Source: Kitagawia praeruptora (taxonomy: Eukaryota; Streptophyta; Magnoliopsida; Apiales; Apiaceae). Taken from it: a DNA stretch of 64,000 nucleotides. Location of the stretch: contig CM075345.1 in the NCBI GenBank assembly GCA_037693485.1, positions 90,478,001 through 90,542,000 on the forward strand. Direction: 5' to 3'. Positions 11,183-23,397 of the stretch are shown here, one piece after another. Position 1 is the first letter of the stretch. Each line of letters begins with the position of its first letter. The position numbers and the translations under genes are program-made. Under the pieces are notes generated by a model that was not told where the DNA came from, ran no database searches, and was given only the letters and a program-made list of their open reading frames with translations.

Positions 11183-12221
11183 ATGGTTCAAACACGAAGG
11201 GCACCAGTCTCAACCGAGGCTACCACCGTCACCTCTGTTCCACCCGTCTTCACTGAACAAGGGTATGTACCCCCATCAACGGAGACAACCACTCAACCTC
11301 AGGTTTATCAACCTATAGGGATGACTCCCCTTGCTGAGAGAACTCTACCCGTTATTGTCCATCCAAAGCAGGAGACCAACCCTCTTCAGATGGTGGTCTC
11401 TCCCCTTGTCAATCATCAACTACCTTCGGGGGTGCAGATCTCTACTAAAAATCTCTCTAGAAGTACGAATCCGGCATATGGGTTGCCTAACTACCCTCCA
11501 AATACTCGAGGTGTTGGGCCAAGTGGCCATGCCCAGCAGATGCACGAGCCGTATCACCCTCTTTACATTAGAGGCTTGGGCCCTGATCAAGGATATTATG
11601 ACTACTCCGGTCCTTATACTGATTCTTCATCTGAGGATAACGATTGTGATCAAGTCCCGAGGAGGCGACATCCAAGCAAGGAGCCTATAAAGCGTACTCG
11701 ACGAATCCATGATGGACCACCTCTAACAACTGCTGAAAGAATCAAGGCTCATGAGGTCGAGATCTTAAAATTGAAGGATGACATGGTGAGAGAGCAAGCA
11801 AGACAGAATCAGAATCGACCTCCTCCGACTTTATGAGGGATCCCCTTTGTCGATTTGGAGAGGTCTTCAAGGAGACAAAGAATGGCTGATGCCCCAACTG
11901 GAAGAACAACAATGGTGGAAACCCCCAGGGGTAACCCAAAGATCTGATGCCACTTGGGGATCCTGATGATCCCACACCCCCGTTTACTGAGGAGGTGATG
12001 AATGCTCGTATTTCTAAGAAGTTCAAGATGCCGACAATTAAGGCTTATGATGGAACAGGTGATCCCGCAAATCACGTTAGGACGTTGTCAAATGCACTAC
12101 TATTGCAGCCTGCAAGTGATGCCCTGAAGTGTAGGGCATTCCCCCAAAACTCATCAGGCATGGCTCAGAGATGGTATAGCCGGTTACCTGCAAATTCGAT
12201 CGTCTCTTTTAAGGAGCTGAG
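11183..12221 (+). pseudogene. gag: gag of G1a, N-terminal part, frameshifted
   Basis: ATG at 11183 opens 217 codons (MVQTRRAPVSTEATT..., Pro/Thr-rich, ending with the helix TAERIKAHEVEILKLKDDM). The frame stops at 11834, and the following segment is readable only with frame changes. From 11947 another frame encodes the core retrotransposon gag domain (FKMPTIKAYDGTGDPANHV ... QRWYSRLP), which makes the capsid shell. This segment is cut at 12221 by insertion of a solo-LTR-like element and resumes at 13489. The identification rests on the DGTGDP...W(Y/F) pattern of gypsy gag. Confidence 0.8.
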
Positions 12222-13483
12222 TGTTAGTAGTATTATTATGTGTTCGTTCACAGGGAAGGACTGATATCAATGCCAATCTCAAGTCTTTTATCTCTTGCAA
12301 TTCAGAAGTGTGGAAGAATAGAATAATGGATTATATCTAACAACTAAATTAAACTAATAAACAAATAATATCTAAATAATAAGTATGAGAGAAACAATCA
12401 AAGATTTGGGGTTCTTCAATTGACTACCAAGAATGTCTAACTTATGTCTCTTGTTTGTTAAAAACATACCTTCTACAGTTTATAAATTCCTTTCCCAAGG
12501 TAATTCATAGTGCCTACAATCATCCCCTAATCGCCACTCCCATGGTCAATCAAAGTATAATCATAAACTATTTAAGCCAAGGATTAACAGTTTCACAATT
12601 CTCATATTAATCTCCCGATTCAATAATTAAATTATGTCTATCATGTCATGTACTAGAATTACAACTCTTCTCCTGATTCGTTATAATCCCTATAGATTCA
12701 ATCAAAAGTTAGCTACTCTTCTAATTGAATTAAGCCCTCAATGACAGATTAACAATAACAAGAGAAATCAAAGAAACTCGACAAATCAACGAATACTACC
12801 CAACTCTTGGATAAAGGGAATTAACTACTCATAATTGAACAAAACAAGTATATATATAAAAACCACAAATCATGAGTTTAGAATTTAAGAACAAAGAATA
12901 CAAATCTTGAAGTGTCTTGAACTCCAGACGAATCCCTTCGCTCCTTCCTTCAATCTTCTTCTCCAATTGATTCTCTCCCTTTTCTCTCAAAAGTCTATCT
13001 CTAAAATATCAATCCACACTCGAAAACCCTAATTCCCCTCTCTAATATACGACCCCAATACTTTTAAAAGTCATACAAGGTAACTAAAATCTAATTACAA
13101 TAGAATAAATAAATCTATTTTTATTCAGCTCAAGACCCCTGAATGCGATGCTCAGGCCCCCTGAGCTTGCTGCAGCTTCTCTCAAGGCCCCTGAGTGCGA
13201 GGCTCAGGGCCCATGACTCCAAAAACTAAAAATTCTGATCTGTTCAGGGCCCCTGAGCCTAAGCTCAGGACCCATTTTCTCTATATTTTGCCTCCTTTCA
13301 GCATGCCTTCTTGTCCCCAACACCTTACTCCATTGGAAGCTCCTACAAACATAGAAAACACCCACTTAGCATCCATGTAAGTTAAATAACAATTAACATT
13401 ATTTATATAGGACCAAAGCATCATAAAACAAGGCTAATGAGGATTAATATCCAGCAAAATATCTACATTATAACCATGCATCA
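12222..13483. mobile_element. Solo-LTR-like insertion in G1a gag, 1262 bp
   Basis: Starts TGTTAGTAG, ends CATGCATCA, flanked by CTGAG at 12217-12221 and 13484-13488. Removing it restores the gag frame across the site. No internal domain, primer site or second LTR, so it is a solo LTR or a short non-coding element. 13128-13280 has repeated GC-rich words (GGCCCCTGAG, GCTCAGGGCCC). The end and overall plan resemble 37688-39147 and 45727-47107. Confidence 0.75.
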
Positions 13484-14200
13484 CTGAGTGCTGCTTTCAT
13501 TAACCAATTCATTAGCAGAAGAGTTCATGAAAAAATCTCCGCATCTCTTATGTATGTGGTACAAGGAAAGAACGAAAATCTGAGGGAATACCTCAAGAGA
13601 TTCACTAAGGAGACACTAAATATCGATGACTTGGAAAATAAGGTGCCCATGGTAGCTTTGGAGCACGGAACCACTGATCTATTCTTTAAAAGGTTATTAG
13701 CGAAGCATCCCCCTGAGAACATGGTTGAGCTCCAAAGAAGGACTGATAAGTATATTAAAGCTGAGGATAGCATGAAGAAAGAGGCCACAATAGGTAATGG
13801 ATGGAGTAACAACGACTCTAAGAAGCACGAGTATGATGCTAGGGACAAGTATCCCCGAACTATCAAGGACTCCGACTCTGCTCTAGGACCAAGATTTTCT
13901 GATTATGCAAGGTTGAATGCTCCTAGGAGTGAAATCTTGTTAGATATCGAGAAGGATAAGGACATCCGATGGCCGAAGCCACTCAGGGGTGACCTCGCAA
14001 AGCGAAACAAGGATCAATATTGTAGGTTCCACAAGGATGTGGGACATGACACCGATGATTGCAAGCAACTCAAAGATGAGATCAAGTTCTCGATCCGTAA
14101 AGGGAAGCTGAGCCATTTCATTAAGGGTGAAGATCGTGGTAATCAGAGAAGAGAGTATAATAGGAGCGACGATGATCAAGATCGCAACCCGCAACCCTGA
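13484..14200 (+). pseudogene. gag: gag of G1a, C-terminal part with zinc knuckle
   Basis: Continues the capsid domain (SAAFINQFISRRVHEKISAS, then LREYLKRFTKETLNI), a basic linker, and a nucleic-acid-binding knuckle of Tat type (CRFHKDVGHDTDDCKQLKDEIK). The knuckle spacing C-x2-H-x4-H-x4-C departs from the usual CCHC. The frame ends at TGA 14198-14200, probably a CGA to TGA change, because the same frame runs on into the protease. Confidence 0.8.
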
Positions 14201-14885
14201 GGGCCAGTAATCAACATGATCTCAGGAGGCCCGACCGCGGCCGGGACAACAAAGAATTCTCGAAACGTTTATGCCAGAGAAGTGATGCACATTGTTGGAG
14301 AAATGCCTAAAAGTGCAAAAACCAGGGTAACAATCGGATTCGATGATTCAGACCCAGAAGGGGTGAAGTTCCCCCATGATGACCTACTAGTCATAACTCC
14401 CATGATTGGAAATTCAGAGGTGAAGCGATTCTTGATAAACAATGGAGCTTCTGTGGACATTCTGTTCCATGAGGCCTGTGTGAAGATGGGGTATAACGAC
14501 TTTCAATTGACCGCCTCCAACACGCCTATATACGGGTTTAATGGAGTAGAATCTAAAGTTGAGGGAACTATTCAGTTGCCCGTCACCATCGGACAGTAGC
14601 CAATAGAGGCCACTCAGATACTGAACTTTTTGGTTATCAAAGCATCTTCCACCTACAATGCCATCCTCGGAAGGACTGGACTCCACGCTTTTAAGGTTGT
14701 GGCCTCAACCTATCACATGAAGATCAAGTTTCCCACCAGGAATGGTGTAGGAGAACAAAAAGGTGACCAAAAAATTGCTAGGAGCTGTTATGTAGCCGCG
14801 TTAAGGCCTGATGGAGTCGGGGGGCAGGTCCTTCCGATTGAAGACATGGATGTCCGCAATGATAAGGAACACCAAGAAAGGCCAG
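14201..14885 (+). pseudogene. pol: Aspartic protease region of G1a, active site lost
   Basis: Same frame as the preceding gag. ARE-VMHIVG...FDDSDPEGV leads into the retropepsin-like fold; the expected catalytic triplet is replaced: codon 14438-14440 is AAC, giving LINNGASVDIL where the family has an Asp. A TAG at 14597-14599 interrupts the frame, followed by NAILGRTGLHAFKVV, the conserved second half of the domain. The cleavage function is therefore lost. The RT that should follow is missing. Confidence 0.8.
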
Positions 14886-15130
14886 TAGAGGACATCACAC
14901 ATAAGCCTCAGACAGCCATTAAGGCTAAGGCATCAACTGAATTCGTGGTTTAATGTACCATTGACAACCAAGAAGTCGGGGGGCAAAAGATAGTACCCCA
15001 AAGACGAAGTGAACTTCAGAATAAGAATGAGGAGACCAGAAGAAGTAGTGGGTGCTCTATTTTGATGGAGCATCAAAAACAAAATCAAGCAATGCAGGCC
15101 TAGTATTGCAAAGCCCCAATGGGTTCAAAC
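14886..15130 (+). pseudogene. pol: RNase H remnant fused directly to the protease (deletion junction)
   Basis: HKPQTAIKAKAS...FVV then TAA, CTIDNQEVGGQ, and degraded DGAS-KTKSS text match 25805-26040 of G1b codon by codon, so about 2 kb of RT/RNase H present in normal Tat elements was removed between 14885 and 14886. Frame is broken after 14953. Confidence 0.75.
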
Positions 15131-16581
15131 TATCTTAGTAGGACTTAGCTTCATATTTATCTAGTAGAAGTAGAAATAAGGTTCGATGAAACCATGCAGA
15201 AGTAAAAATGTCCAGGCACTGCCTCAAGGTAAGAATCGAAAGACTCTGTTGTTACTGAATCTGCATTCACATATAAAAACCTTTTTTATATGTTTTTTTA
15301 TATAAGTTAGTAGTCAGACTCTCAATCTCTGTTTTCTGAGATAAGACGATAAAGATTGCCTTTATCAATGACTTTTGAATAAGGCTAGCATGTCGCTCCG
15401 AGTATGACAGTAGTACTCTATGTAAGGGTTCAACCCATTTTAAGTTATTAACGTAAGTTTGATTTTCATTCTATGATTCTATTTATGTGCCAAACACCTG
15501 ATGTGTGTAAGTCAAAGATGACCAAGTACCAAAAATAAAATAATACACGAATGGAAACAAACAAGCGCATAATTAAAACCCTGAAGGGTCGAGAATAGGT
15601 TACAACATAACCAAATAAGAGTTTAAGTCCTTGAAATACCCTGGATAAAGACAAGCTGATAAAAAGGCACATCCGGCAATCGAAGCCATGCAAGGCTGTG
15701 GAGGCTAAGGACTAGATACTCTTCAATATAATTTTTAAGCACTTGGGTTGAGAATCCAAGGATGAAGACCAACAGAGAACATTGCAATATTAAGGGTCCT
15801 TGAACAAGGATTAAGAAGTTCAAGCAAGTTCTCATCTCAGAAGTTTAAAAGGCAAGAAGCCCACGGGATTGTATTTATTGAAATCTAAATCGAGGAATCA
15901 ACCTTAAATCCTTGACCTAGAATCAAAAACAACAAGAAGCAAAGATAGGTTTAAAAAACCCTGAAATCAGAACAAAGGTTCGAGACAAGCCATGAAAGGC
16001 ATGAAGTCAAGAAAGGGATCCTAGAGAACTTTAGTTTGACATCAATCCAACAGAAAGGTCATGAATACTTGGTAGTCGACATATGAAAACCAACGTGGAA
16101 CATGTAAACATCAACCTCGAATCCTAGGTTGAGAAACACGAGTTATTAACCATGAAGGTCAAGATTAGCTATGAAGGCCAAACTTGAGGGGGTCATGAAC
16201 CTCTAATTAAGATCCAAAGGTTGAAACTTCATGTTAAAACTTGAAAACCAATATGTAATTTTAGATTCTCGATCCAGAATGCCAATGTTGAATATCTGAA
16301 CACCAACATTCAACACTTGAATATCAACCCTGAAATGGAGATTGAAAACCTAGGGAAGGTTCAAGACCTCGTAGGGCTGACCAAAAACCTCCTGGCCTTG
16401 GACCGACAGCTCTGATAGATATTTTGGTGATTTAAAACACCTTTGATATTAAAAACCCTTGATTTCAAATTGGCGTTCAACATTCGAACATCGACGTTCA
16501 ACACTCAAGGTCGAGCACTTGCTAGCCGAGAGGCCGCCCGAGAAGCCCAGGAACCAAGACAAACATGGAAGCCATAACGTG
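15131..16581 (+). other. Noncoding 3' region of G1a with degenerate repeats
   Basis: No supported frame. 16270-16510 contains imperfect repeats of an ACATTCAACACTTGAA-type word, as often seen in the spacer between pol and the 3' LTR of Tat elements. TAACG at 16577-16581 is the left target duplication of D. Confidence 0.5.
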
Positions 16582-18145
16582 AAAGAGTTTGTCCTAAAAT
16601 CCAATCATGTATAATGATTTAGGAAGAACTTTCTTGTACACTTATTTGATTTCATTAATATTAATAAAAGACTTATTTGTTTTTATTACGGGCCTTATCT
16701 ATTTAAAGTGTTTTAAATAAGATATTCCATGGTTTAAAGTAAAGCTTCTAGAATTATAATGAGATTATAATAGTGAGATCTAGAAGATGATAACTCTAGA
16801 CTTAAACAGTTCATGATCATAGGATAACTAATCGGAAGTTAGTGAATCCACAAAGATTGGTACATACTATGCTTGCTCCTTTCAGGAGGATGTCTGTTCT
16901 CATAGGCATTTGTGTGGTGACACTATAGCTAGTATGTAGGTGCTTATTAAGGAATAAGTTCACTGAACATGACTCGATAAGTTGAACAACTAATGGAGTT
17001 TACTCACGTGTCGATAGTTGTTCACAGAGTGATAGTTGTACAAGTGTCCTTAGACTTGAGATCGTTAGAGTAATCTTGTATATAACGAACTGTGCTTTGG
17101 TTTAGTCCTTAGTCTCAAGGACATCCATTAGGTCTATTCTGGGCATAGGGATTTATGTATGGAGATAGTTAATGGTCAATAAAGGATCTACCCCTTCTAG
17201 TAAAGAAGTGAATGCCCTATGTTATTCTTAGTATGCGAGTTCTGGAATCTCTGGCCAGAGTATATGAAATTAGAAAGGAGTTTCTAATTTGCATTAATAT
17301 GAACTTTGCATTATGAATAAGAAATCATATGATTAAATTTGATAGGCTTGACACGAGATCCATGCCTTGTATTTAATCGGGATATTGTAGGGTAGAAGGA
17401 ATTGATTGTACGGTAACTAGCACTGACAGGTTCTTGGTATTCTAAGCAGTGAATTCATATTATCTGGATAGTCGCGATATGTTGAGAAGCATCACTCACG
17501 ATGTAGAATAAATATAATTAATCAGTTAATTATATTTAATGAATTTTAGAATTCATATAAATAATAAATAAAAAGTTTATTATTATTTATTTCTACTACC
17601 GGCTTAATATTGAACCTACAGGGTCACACCATAAAAAGATTAATTTATTGATGAAGGTATTTTGAGAGAGCAAGTTATTTTTAATAATGATTAAAATAGT
17701 TTAATTATTATTTAAACATTTTGTGGGATTTATATATTAATATATACATGATATATTAATTATACTAAACCTACATGAGCCCTATAAATAGAAAGAGATG
17801 AGAAGAGAAGTGTGTGCATTTTTTTGTGTTTTTGTGAAAAACCTAAAAGGAGCTAGCCTCCATCTTCTTCATCTTTCTCTCTCTCAAAAGGAAAAACTCC
17901 ATTTTTATAAAGCTTCGAGTTTTATAAAAGCTTCATCGAAGAATCAATCTTGGTGGATACCGGTAGAGTGCTTCACACTCTGAGGAGCAACTGCTAGCAA
18001 CCATAGATTATAAAGCTTCGATTTTTCAAGGTAAGGTTTCGATTCCTCCGCTATTTCTGTTTTATATGATTTTCTATATGTGCGATACAAGGTTTTTACG
18101 GAATAATTGTTATACCATGCTTCCGCTCGTCTGTAAATTCCTTCA
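16582..18145 (+). repeat. 5' LTR of D
   Basis: TGAAAGAGTTTGTCC to GTAAATTCCTTCA. TATAAATAG near 17782 precedes a CT-rich leader. It carries CCTTAGACTTGAGATC (about 17045), shared with LTR fragment F. The 61-codon frame at 17798 recurs only because the LTR is duplicated. Confidence 0.9.
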
Positions 18146-18146
18146 A

Positions 18147-18159
18147 TGGTATCAGAGCC
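18147..18159 (+). promoter_or_regulatory. Primer-binding site of D (initiator Met-tRNA)
   Basis: TGGTATCAGAGCC one base after the LTR matches the 3' end of plant initiator methionine tRNA, the standard copia primer. Confidence 0.9.
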
Positions 18160-19890
18160 AGGTTCTACATAAAGAGATTCATATAAAAATTTTCAGATTT
18201 TTTTATGCATGAATGGATTTATTATGATTTTTGCAAGTTTATTTAGATTTAATTATGAATTAATTCGAAATAATGTTTGCATGAAATTTTGACCATTGAT
18301 CTAGGTTCTACAAGTGTTGTGGATCATCTGGGTATTTTTTTCATAATTTTTTGATGTGTAGATTATTTGTTATGAATTTTTGAAAATTGTTTTAATTAAA
18401 ATTCATAAAATAATCATGCATGTGAATATTATGAAATTGAAATTGCACAAGGACCCCATAACCACCTGGTAATTTTTGCTAATGTCTGATTTGAGAAATC
18501 ATGCTCCTGTATTTTTATTAATTAATTAATTAATTTTTAATTAATTTATTGATATTAAAATTATGATTTTAATAATAATAGTTATTATTGTTAGTAAAGG
18601 AGGAGTTAGTGTTGTAATAAATCATGGCAGTTACAAGGCTACAATGCACCTGGCGTTTCTTGTACAACGGCTGACCAACGTACGTTCTGAAAACAAAACA
18701 AAAACTGCTGCTATCCCGCGCGCGTGTAGGACAACTGCGGGGAGGGATGTCGCGCATTACAGGAATGCGTGACAGGCCCTGTTGCACATTAATGTCATGC
18801 GTTACACAATTAAATAGTTTTAATTATTGTAACGCATATCATGAATGCGTTATAGCCTTCTATCCATATTGAATTTGATTTTTTGGGAGTTTCGTAACTC
18901 CGTTTTGGGCGTGCAATATATCGTTGGATTCGTATTTCCGAGACAGATCTAATGGAGTGGTCAAATATTTTTTATATAATATTTTTGAAATATTTATATT
19001 CCCGGAAGTGTTTTAAAGCATGTTTTAATTGTTTTAAATGCTATAATAAATCCATACATCATTATATCAATGTGTGACATGATATTGCTTGCATGCTTAC
19101 TTATTTATTTATGTTTATATATATATGCCTAAGTTTACCATGCGATGATAGATCTAGGTGAACTTAAATAAACATAAGGCGTGCGCTAGAAAATCTAGAA
19201 ATAGAATCGTTTCTTATCTTAATATTTATATTATGAATACAATCATGAGATTCTTGTGTTTATGAAACACGTAATTAAATATGAATTTTCAATATTGAGA
19301 GAAAGGATGATTCTGTCAAAAACAGATTTCGATCTGTAAGAAAGGGGTATTAAGTGACGCCTCTTGACAATGCTCCCCCCGATCAGGGAATCATCCTATT
19401 ATCTATTATTGATTTGAAATATTTAATTGAAGAAAAGAATCTCTTTATAATATGATTATGATTGTTAAATAATATTAGTTAATTAATAATGGCTGATAAT
19501 TATTTATTTATGAAATAAATAATTAGTTAGCAATTTTATTAATTGATTAAATGAGATTTAATTTATTATAAAATAATTAAGATGTGATCTTAATATTATT
19601 AATTATTTATTTAATTTATGAAATTATATTAAAGGAGAGATTAAGTTTCTAAAGAGTTTAGAACTAGAATTAATGATTAAAAGAGTTTTAATTATTAGTT
19701 AATAACAGAAAGATTTATTTCCTAAAAGGTTTAGAAATAATTTAAATGATTAAAACAGTTTTAATTATTAATTAATTGGTTAGTAATTATGATACTTTAT
19801 AGAAAAAATTTATTTGAAATTTTTGTCTATAAATATATATAATTATAAACGTTTTAATAAAATCCCTCTTAATAATATCAAGTAGTAATT
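18160..19890 (+). other. Long AT-rich leader of D
   Basis: No conserved frame between primer site and gag. Contains (TTAA)n-type runs at 18505-18560 and a GC-rich patch near 18700-18790. Long structured leaders are known in several plant copia groups. Confidence 0.6.
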
Positions 19891-19891
19891 G

Positions 19892-20302
19892 GCCAATGAC
19901 ACAACGGGTTTGTGTCGGTCATAGCCTTCCAACATGGTAGAAAGTAGTTCTTATTTTTAAATCATTGTCGTTTCGTGCTACAGCCGAGGGCTTTGATTTC
20001 GAAATTAGAAATACTTGTCTATTACATAGAGATGTGTACAATGAATTAGAATCTAATGGTCGTTACGTGCTACAGCCGTGGGCTGTTGGAGACTGATTCA
20101 ATTGTACGAAATGTTGGGTTAGACTTGACTTAGAATATTGAGTTTGTCGTGCTATAGCCGTGACTCAATTATTCAAGAGGCTAAAGTTTCATTTGGGAAT
20201 AACATGAGATGTAATTGACAAGAGTTGTCTGCCTATTGAACATCACATGGCGTTTCGTGCTACAGCCGAGGTTGTGTGATGGAATGTAGGATCCCTATTC
20301 CC
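19892..20302 (+). repeat. Array of four hairpins with a shared loop core in the leader of D
   Basis: The 13-nt core CGTGCTACAGCCG occurs at 19974, 20066, 20148 (one change) and 20256. Each copy lies between complementary arms that differ from copy to copy: 19959-19964 with 19994-19999 (AAATCA/TGATTT); 20036-20042 with 20101-20107 and 20049-20053 with 20095-20099; 20138-20143 with 20163-20168 (TTGAGT/ACTCAA, extending to GAATA/TTATTC); 20241-20247 with 20275-20281 (CATCACA/TGTGATG), inside an outer stem GGGAATA/TATTCCC (20195-20201, 20296-20302). A fifth plain hairpin, GACACAA/TTGTGTC, precedes them near 19899-19917. Confidence 0.75.
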
Positions 20303-20439
20303 ACTAGCATTACGAATGCTTATTTATTCACTTAGGGGGTTGTATAAATTAGATAAACTAGTGGGAGCCACTTATGAATAAAGACCCGATTCATATAGTG
20401 TTTTAATAATGAAATTGAATATTTGCTAAGTATTGTTAT

Positions 20440-20665
20440 GTGTATATCATTTGCAGACTTAATATATATAGATAAATACACTAGGTCTTCTGTACAATCA
20501 CTCCGTAGCATACTAGATGCTCACATATTGACTGGTCCCAACTATGCTGACTGGCTTCGAAGCTTGAGAAAAGTTCTCAAGGGCTAAGAAGCTGGGATAT
20601 GCTGTTTGTTTTCACTGTAACAAGGTGAGGCACTGGAAGAGGAACTGTAAGGTTTACCTTGCAGA
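20440..20665 (+). pseudogene. gag: gag relic of D with large internal deletion
   Basis: After an acceptor-like ATTTGCAG (20450-20457) the frame reads RSILDAHILTGPNYADWLRS, the start of a copia gag (UBN2-type) domain, without an ATG. At about 20587 it breaks and joins directly to CFHCNKVRHWKRNC (20610-20650), the CCHC knuckle that normally lies some 200 residues further on. The capsid domain is therefore missing and no functional Gag can be made. Confidence 0.8.
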
Positions 20666-20699
20666 ACTGAAGGTGAAGAAGGCTAGTAAGACTGCCACT

Positions 20700-23367
20700 T
20701 CTAATTCAGATATGTTTATGATTGAAGTAAACATGTCACTAAATCAAACTTCTACTTAGGTATTAGATACTACTTGTGGTTCTCACATTTGCAATTCGTT
20801 GCGAGGACTAAGGAGAAGTAAGGCTCTTGGGAAAGAGAAGGCGATTCTACGGATGGGCAATGGAGCAAGAGTTGATGCCATAGCTGTAAGGTCATTTGAT
20901 TTACATATACCTACGGGAAAGACTATTATTTTAAATAATTGTTATTTTGGTTCCCTCGATTGTGAGGAATATTATTTCTATTCCAATGTTAGACTTGGAT
21001 GGATTTTCATTTATTATTCAGAATATTAAACATCAAATCCTCAGAGATAATGTTCTTTATGGTAGTGGAACTTTAAATAATGGTCTGTATGTATGTGACA
21101 TAGAATATGTTTTACTTCATATTAAACAAAGAAAAAAAAGATGATGAAAAACCTACCTACTTATGGCACTACAGACTTGGTCATATTAGTGAAAATAGAC
21201 TTCGGACATTGCATAAGGGAAGGTTACTGGAACCCTTTGATTTTGAATCATATCCTACATGCATGTCTTGTCTATTGGGTAAAATGACCAAATCTCCATT
21301 TAGTGGACATGGAGAGAGCGCTAGAGAGTTGTTGGTATTGGTACACATAGATGTAAGTGGACAGATGTCTGCGCAAGCCATGGCAGGATTTTAATACTTC
21401 GTGACTTTCATAGATTATTGATCTAGATTCAGATATATGTATTTGATGAAATATAAATCTGAAGCTTTGAAAAGTTCAAAGAATACAGTTATGAAGTAGA
21501 GAAATAAACCAAACATAGTATTAGAGCTCTTCGATCAGATCGAGGAGATGAATACTTGAGTGGTGTGTTTCTAGATTATCTCAAAGAAAATAGTATAGTC
21601 TCCCAGTGGACTCATCCGGACACTCCATAGTTGAGTGGAGTATCTGAAAGGAGAAATTGAACTTTGTTAGACATGGTTCGATCCACGATGAGCTATGCAG
21701 ATCTTCCAGTATCACTTTAGGGTTATGAATTGGAAACCTCGGCATATTTACTGAATAAGGTGTCTTCCAAATCTGTTCCTCAAACTCCATATGAGATATG
21801 GAAAGAAAGGAAACCGAGTCTTAAACACATTAATATTTGGGGATGTCTAGCTTATGTCAAGAAAGTTGACCCGGATAAGCTGGAATCTCGATCTGTAAAA
21901 TGTAGGTTTGTGGGATATCCTAAAGAGATTTTAGGGTATTACTGTTACACCGATCATAGGGTGTTTCTCTCCAGACATGCTACCTTCTTAGAAAAATAGT
22001 TTATCCTTGAAGGGAACAGTGGGAGCAAGATTGAACTTAAAGAAGTTCATGAAACACAAACTACTACGGTTCAAAAGGAAACTCTTGTTCAAACTAAACA
22101 ACCTTACGTGGCATAGTGTTGACTCAGAGAAATGGCAGAGTGCCATGAAATCCGAAATGGATTCTATGTATGCCAACCAAGTATGGACCTTGGTTGAAGC
22201 ACCTGAGGATGTTAGACTTATTGGGTGCTAAAGAGTATACAAGAGAAAGATTGGAGTAGATGGCTAGGTGGAGACCTACAAGGCTAGGCTCATGGCAAAA
22301 TGATTTAGACAAAGGCAAAGGATTGACTTTGATGAAACTTTTTGCATATAGCCCTACTCAAATCAATTCGGATTTTGCTTGCGATTCATATATGGATTGA
22401 AGCAAGCTTCTCGTAGATGGAACATCCATTTTGATGAGACAATCAAAGAGTTTGATTTTATCAAAAAAAAAACATAGATGAACCATGTGTCTACAAGAAG
22501 GTTAGTGGGAGCGCGGTAACATTTCTTGTGTTGTATGTGGATGACATACTTCTTATAGGAAATGACATACCGAAGCTGCAATCAGTCAAAGTGTGGCTAT
22601 CAAAGAACTTCACTATGAAGGACTTGGGAAAGACATCCTAGATTCTCGGTATGTAGATCTATAGAGATAGATCGAGAAGAATTATAGGTCTTACCCAAGG
22701 TACATACATCGAGAAAGTGCTTAAAAGGTTTAGAATGAAAACTCCACGATAGGTCTCATACCGATGAGCCATGGAGTATCCCTTTCCGAGAAGATGTCTC
22801 CTGAGACACTTGAGGAAAGAGAGCGTATGAGTACGATTCCTTATGCTTCAGCAATAGGATCTATCATGTACGAGATGTTATGTACTAGGCCTGATGTTGC
22901 TTATTCAATTAGTGTGACGAGCATATATCAGTCTGATCCAGGTGAAGACCACTAGAAAGCAGTGAAGAACATCCTTAAGTACTTGCAAAGGACTAAGGAT
23001 ATTATTCTTGTTTTTGGTGGATCTGAGTTGAAAATAGAGGGTTATACTGACTCTAGTTTTCAATCAGAAAGTGATGATAGTAAATCCATGTCAGGGTACG
23101 TGTTTACTCTTAATGGTGGTGCGATTAATTGGAAGAGTTCCAAACAGCCTACAACGGCTGACTCAACAGCGGAAGCAGAGTTTATAGATGCAAGTGACGT
23201 TGCAAAACTATTTTGTGGCGCTTTCTTTTGATTAGGGAAATCATTGAAAGTAGAGATGTCAACATTGAGAGAGTTGACACACATAACAACATAGCAGACC
23301 CACTCACTAAGCCGCAATCTCAGATTCACTTCGATCGTCATAATGAGTGAATGGGTATTAGATACTA
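20700..23367 (+). pseudogene. pol: pol relic of D: protease, integrase, RT, RNase H, many stops
   Basis: Protease: LDTTCGSHIC near 20764 (family LDTGCGSHIC). Integrase: WHYRLGHIS...C..C zinc motif (21150-21290), then DRGDEY and ERRN-type catalytic segments with stops between. RT: VLYVDDILLIG at 22529-22560; the finger region before it is scrambled. RNase H: TRPDVAY, SDDSKSMSGYVFT, ADSTAEAEF. Several stops look like CAG to TAG, CGA to TGA and TGG to TAG changes, the pattern expected from deamination of methylated cytosine. Frames change repeatedly and deletions are visible (around 22330-22400). Not functional. Confidence 0.85.
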
Positions 23368-23383
23368 GAAAGATTGGCTTTAG

Positions 23384-23397
23384 TACAAGTGGGAGAT
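23384..23397 (+). promoter_or_regulatory. Polypurine tract of D
   Basis: CAAGTGGGAGAT directly before the TGAAAGAG of the 3' LTR. Confidence 0.75.

Larger units (their letters stand above)
10763..16581 (+). mobile_element. G1a: Tat-lineage gypsy retrotransposon, RT deleted
   Basis: Order: LTR-like 10763-11149, primer site, gag (broken by a solo-LTR-like insertion), protease, then a direct jump into the C-terminal RNase H region, then a long noncoding 3' part in which copia D has inserted at 16582. The fusion of protease to RNase H means that RT and most of the polymerase region were lost as one deletion. Confidence 0.75.

Noticed and set aside
17798..17983. 61-codon frame also found at 24616-24801, apparently conserved
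   Set aside because: Both lie in the two LTRs of D; identity reflects LTR duplication, not protein selection.
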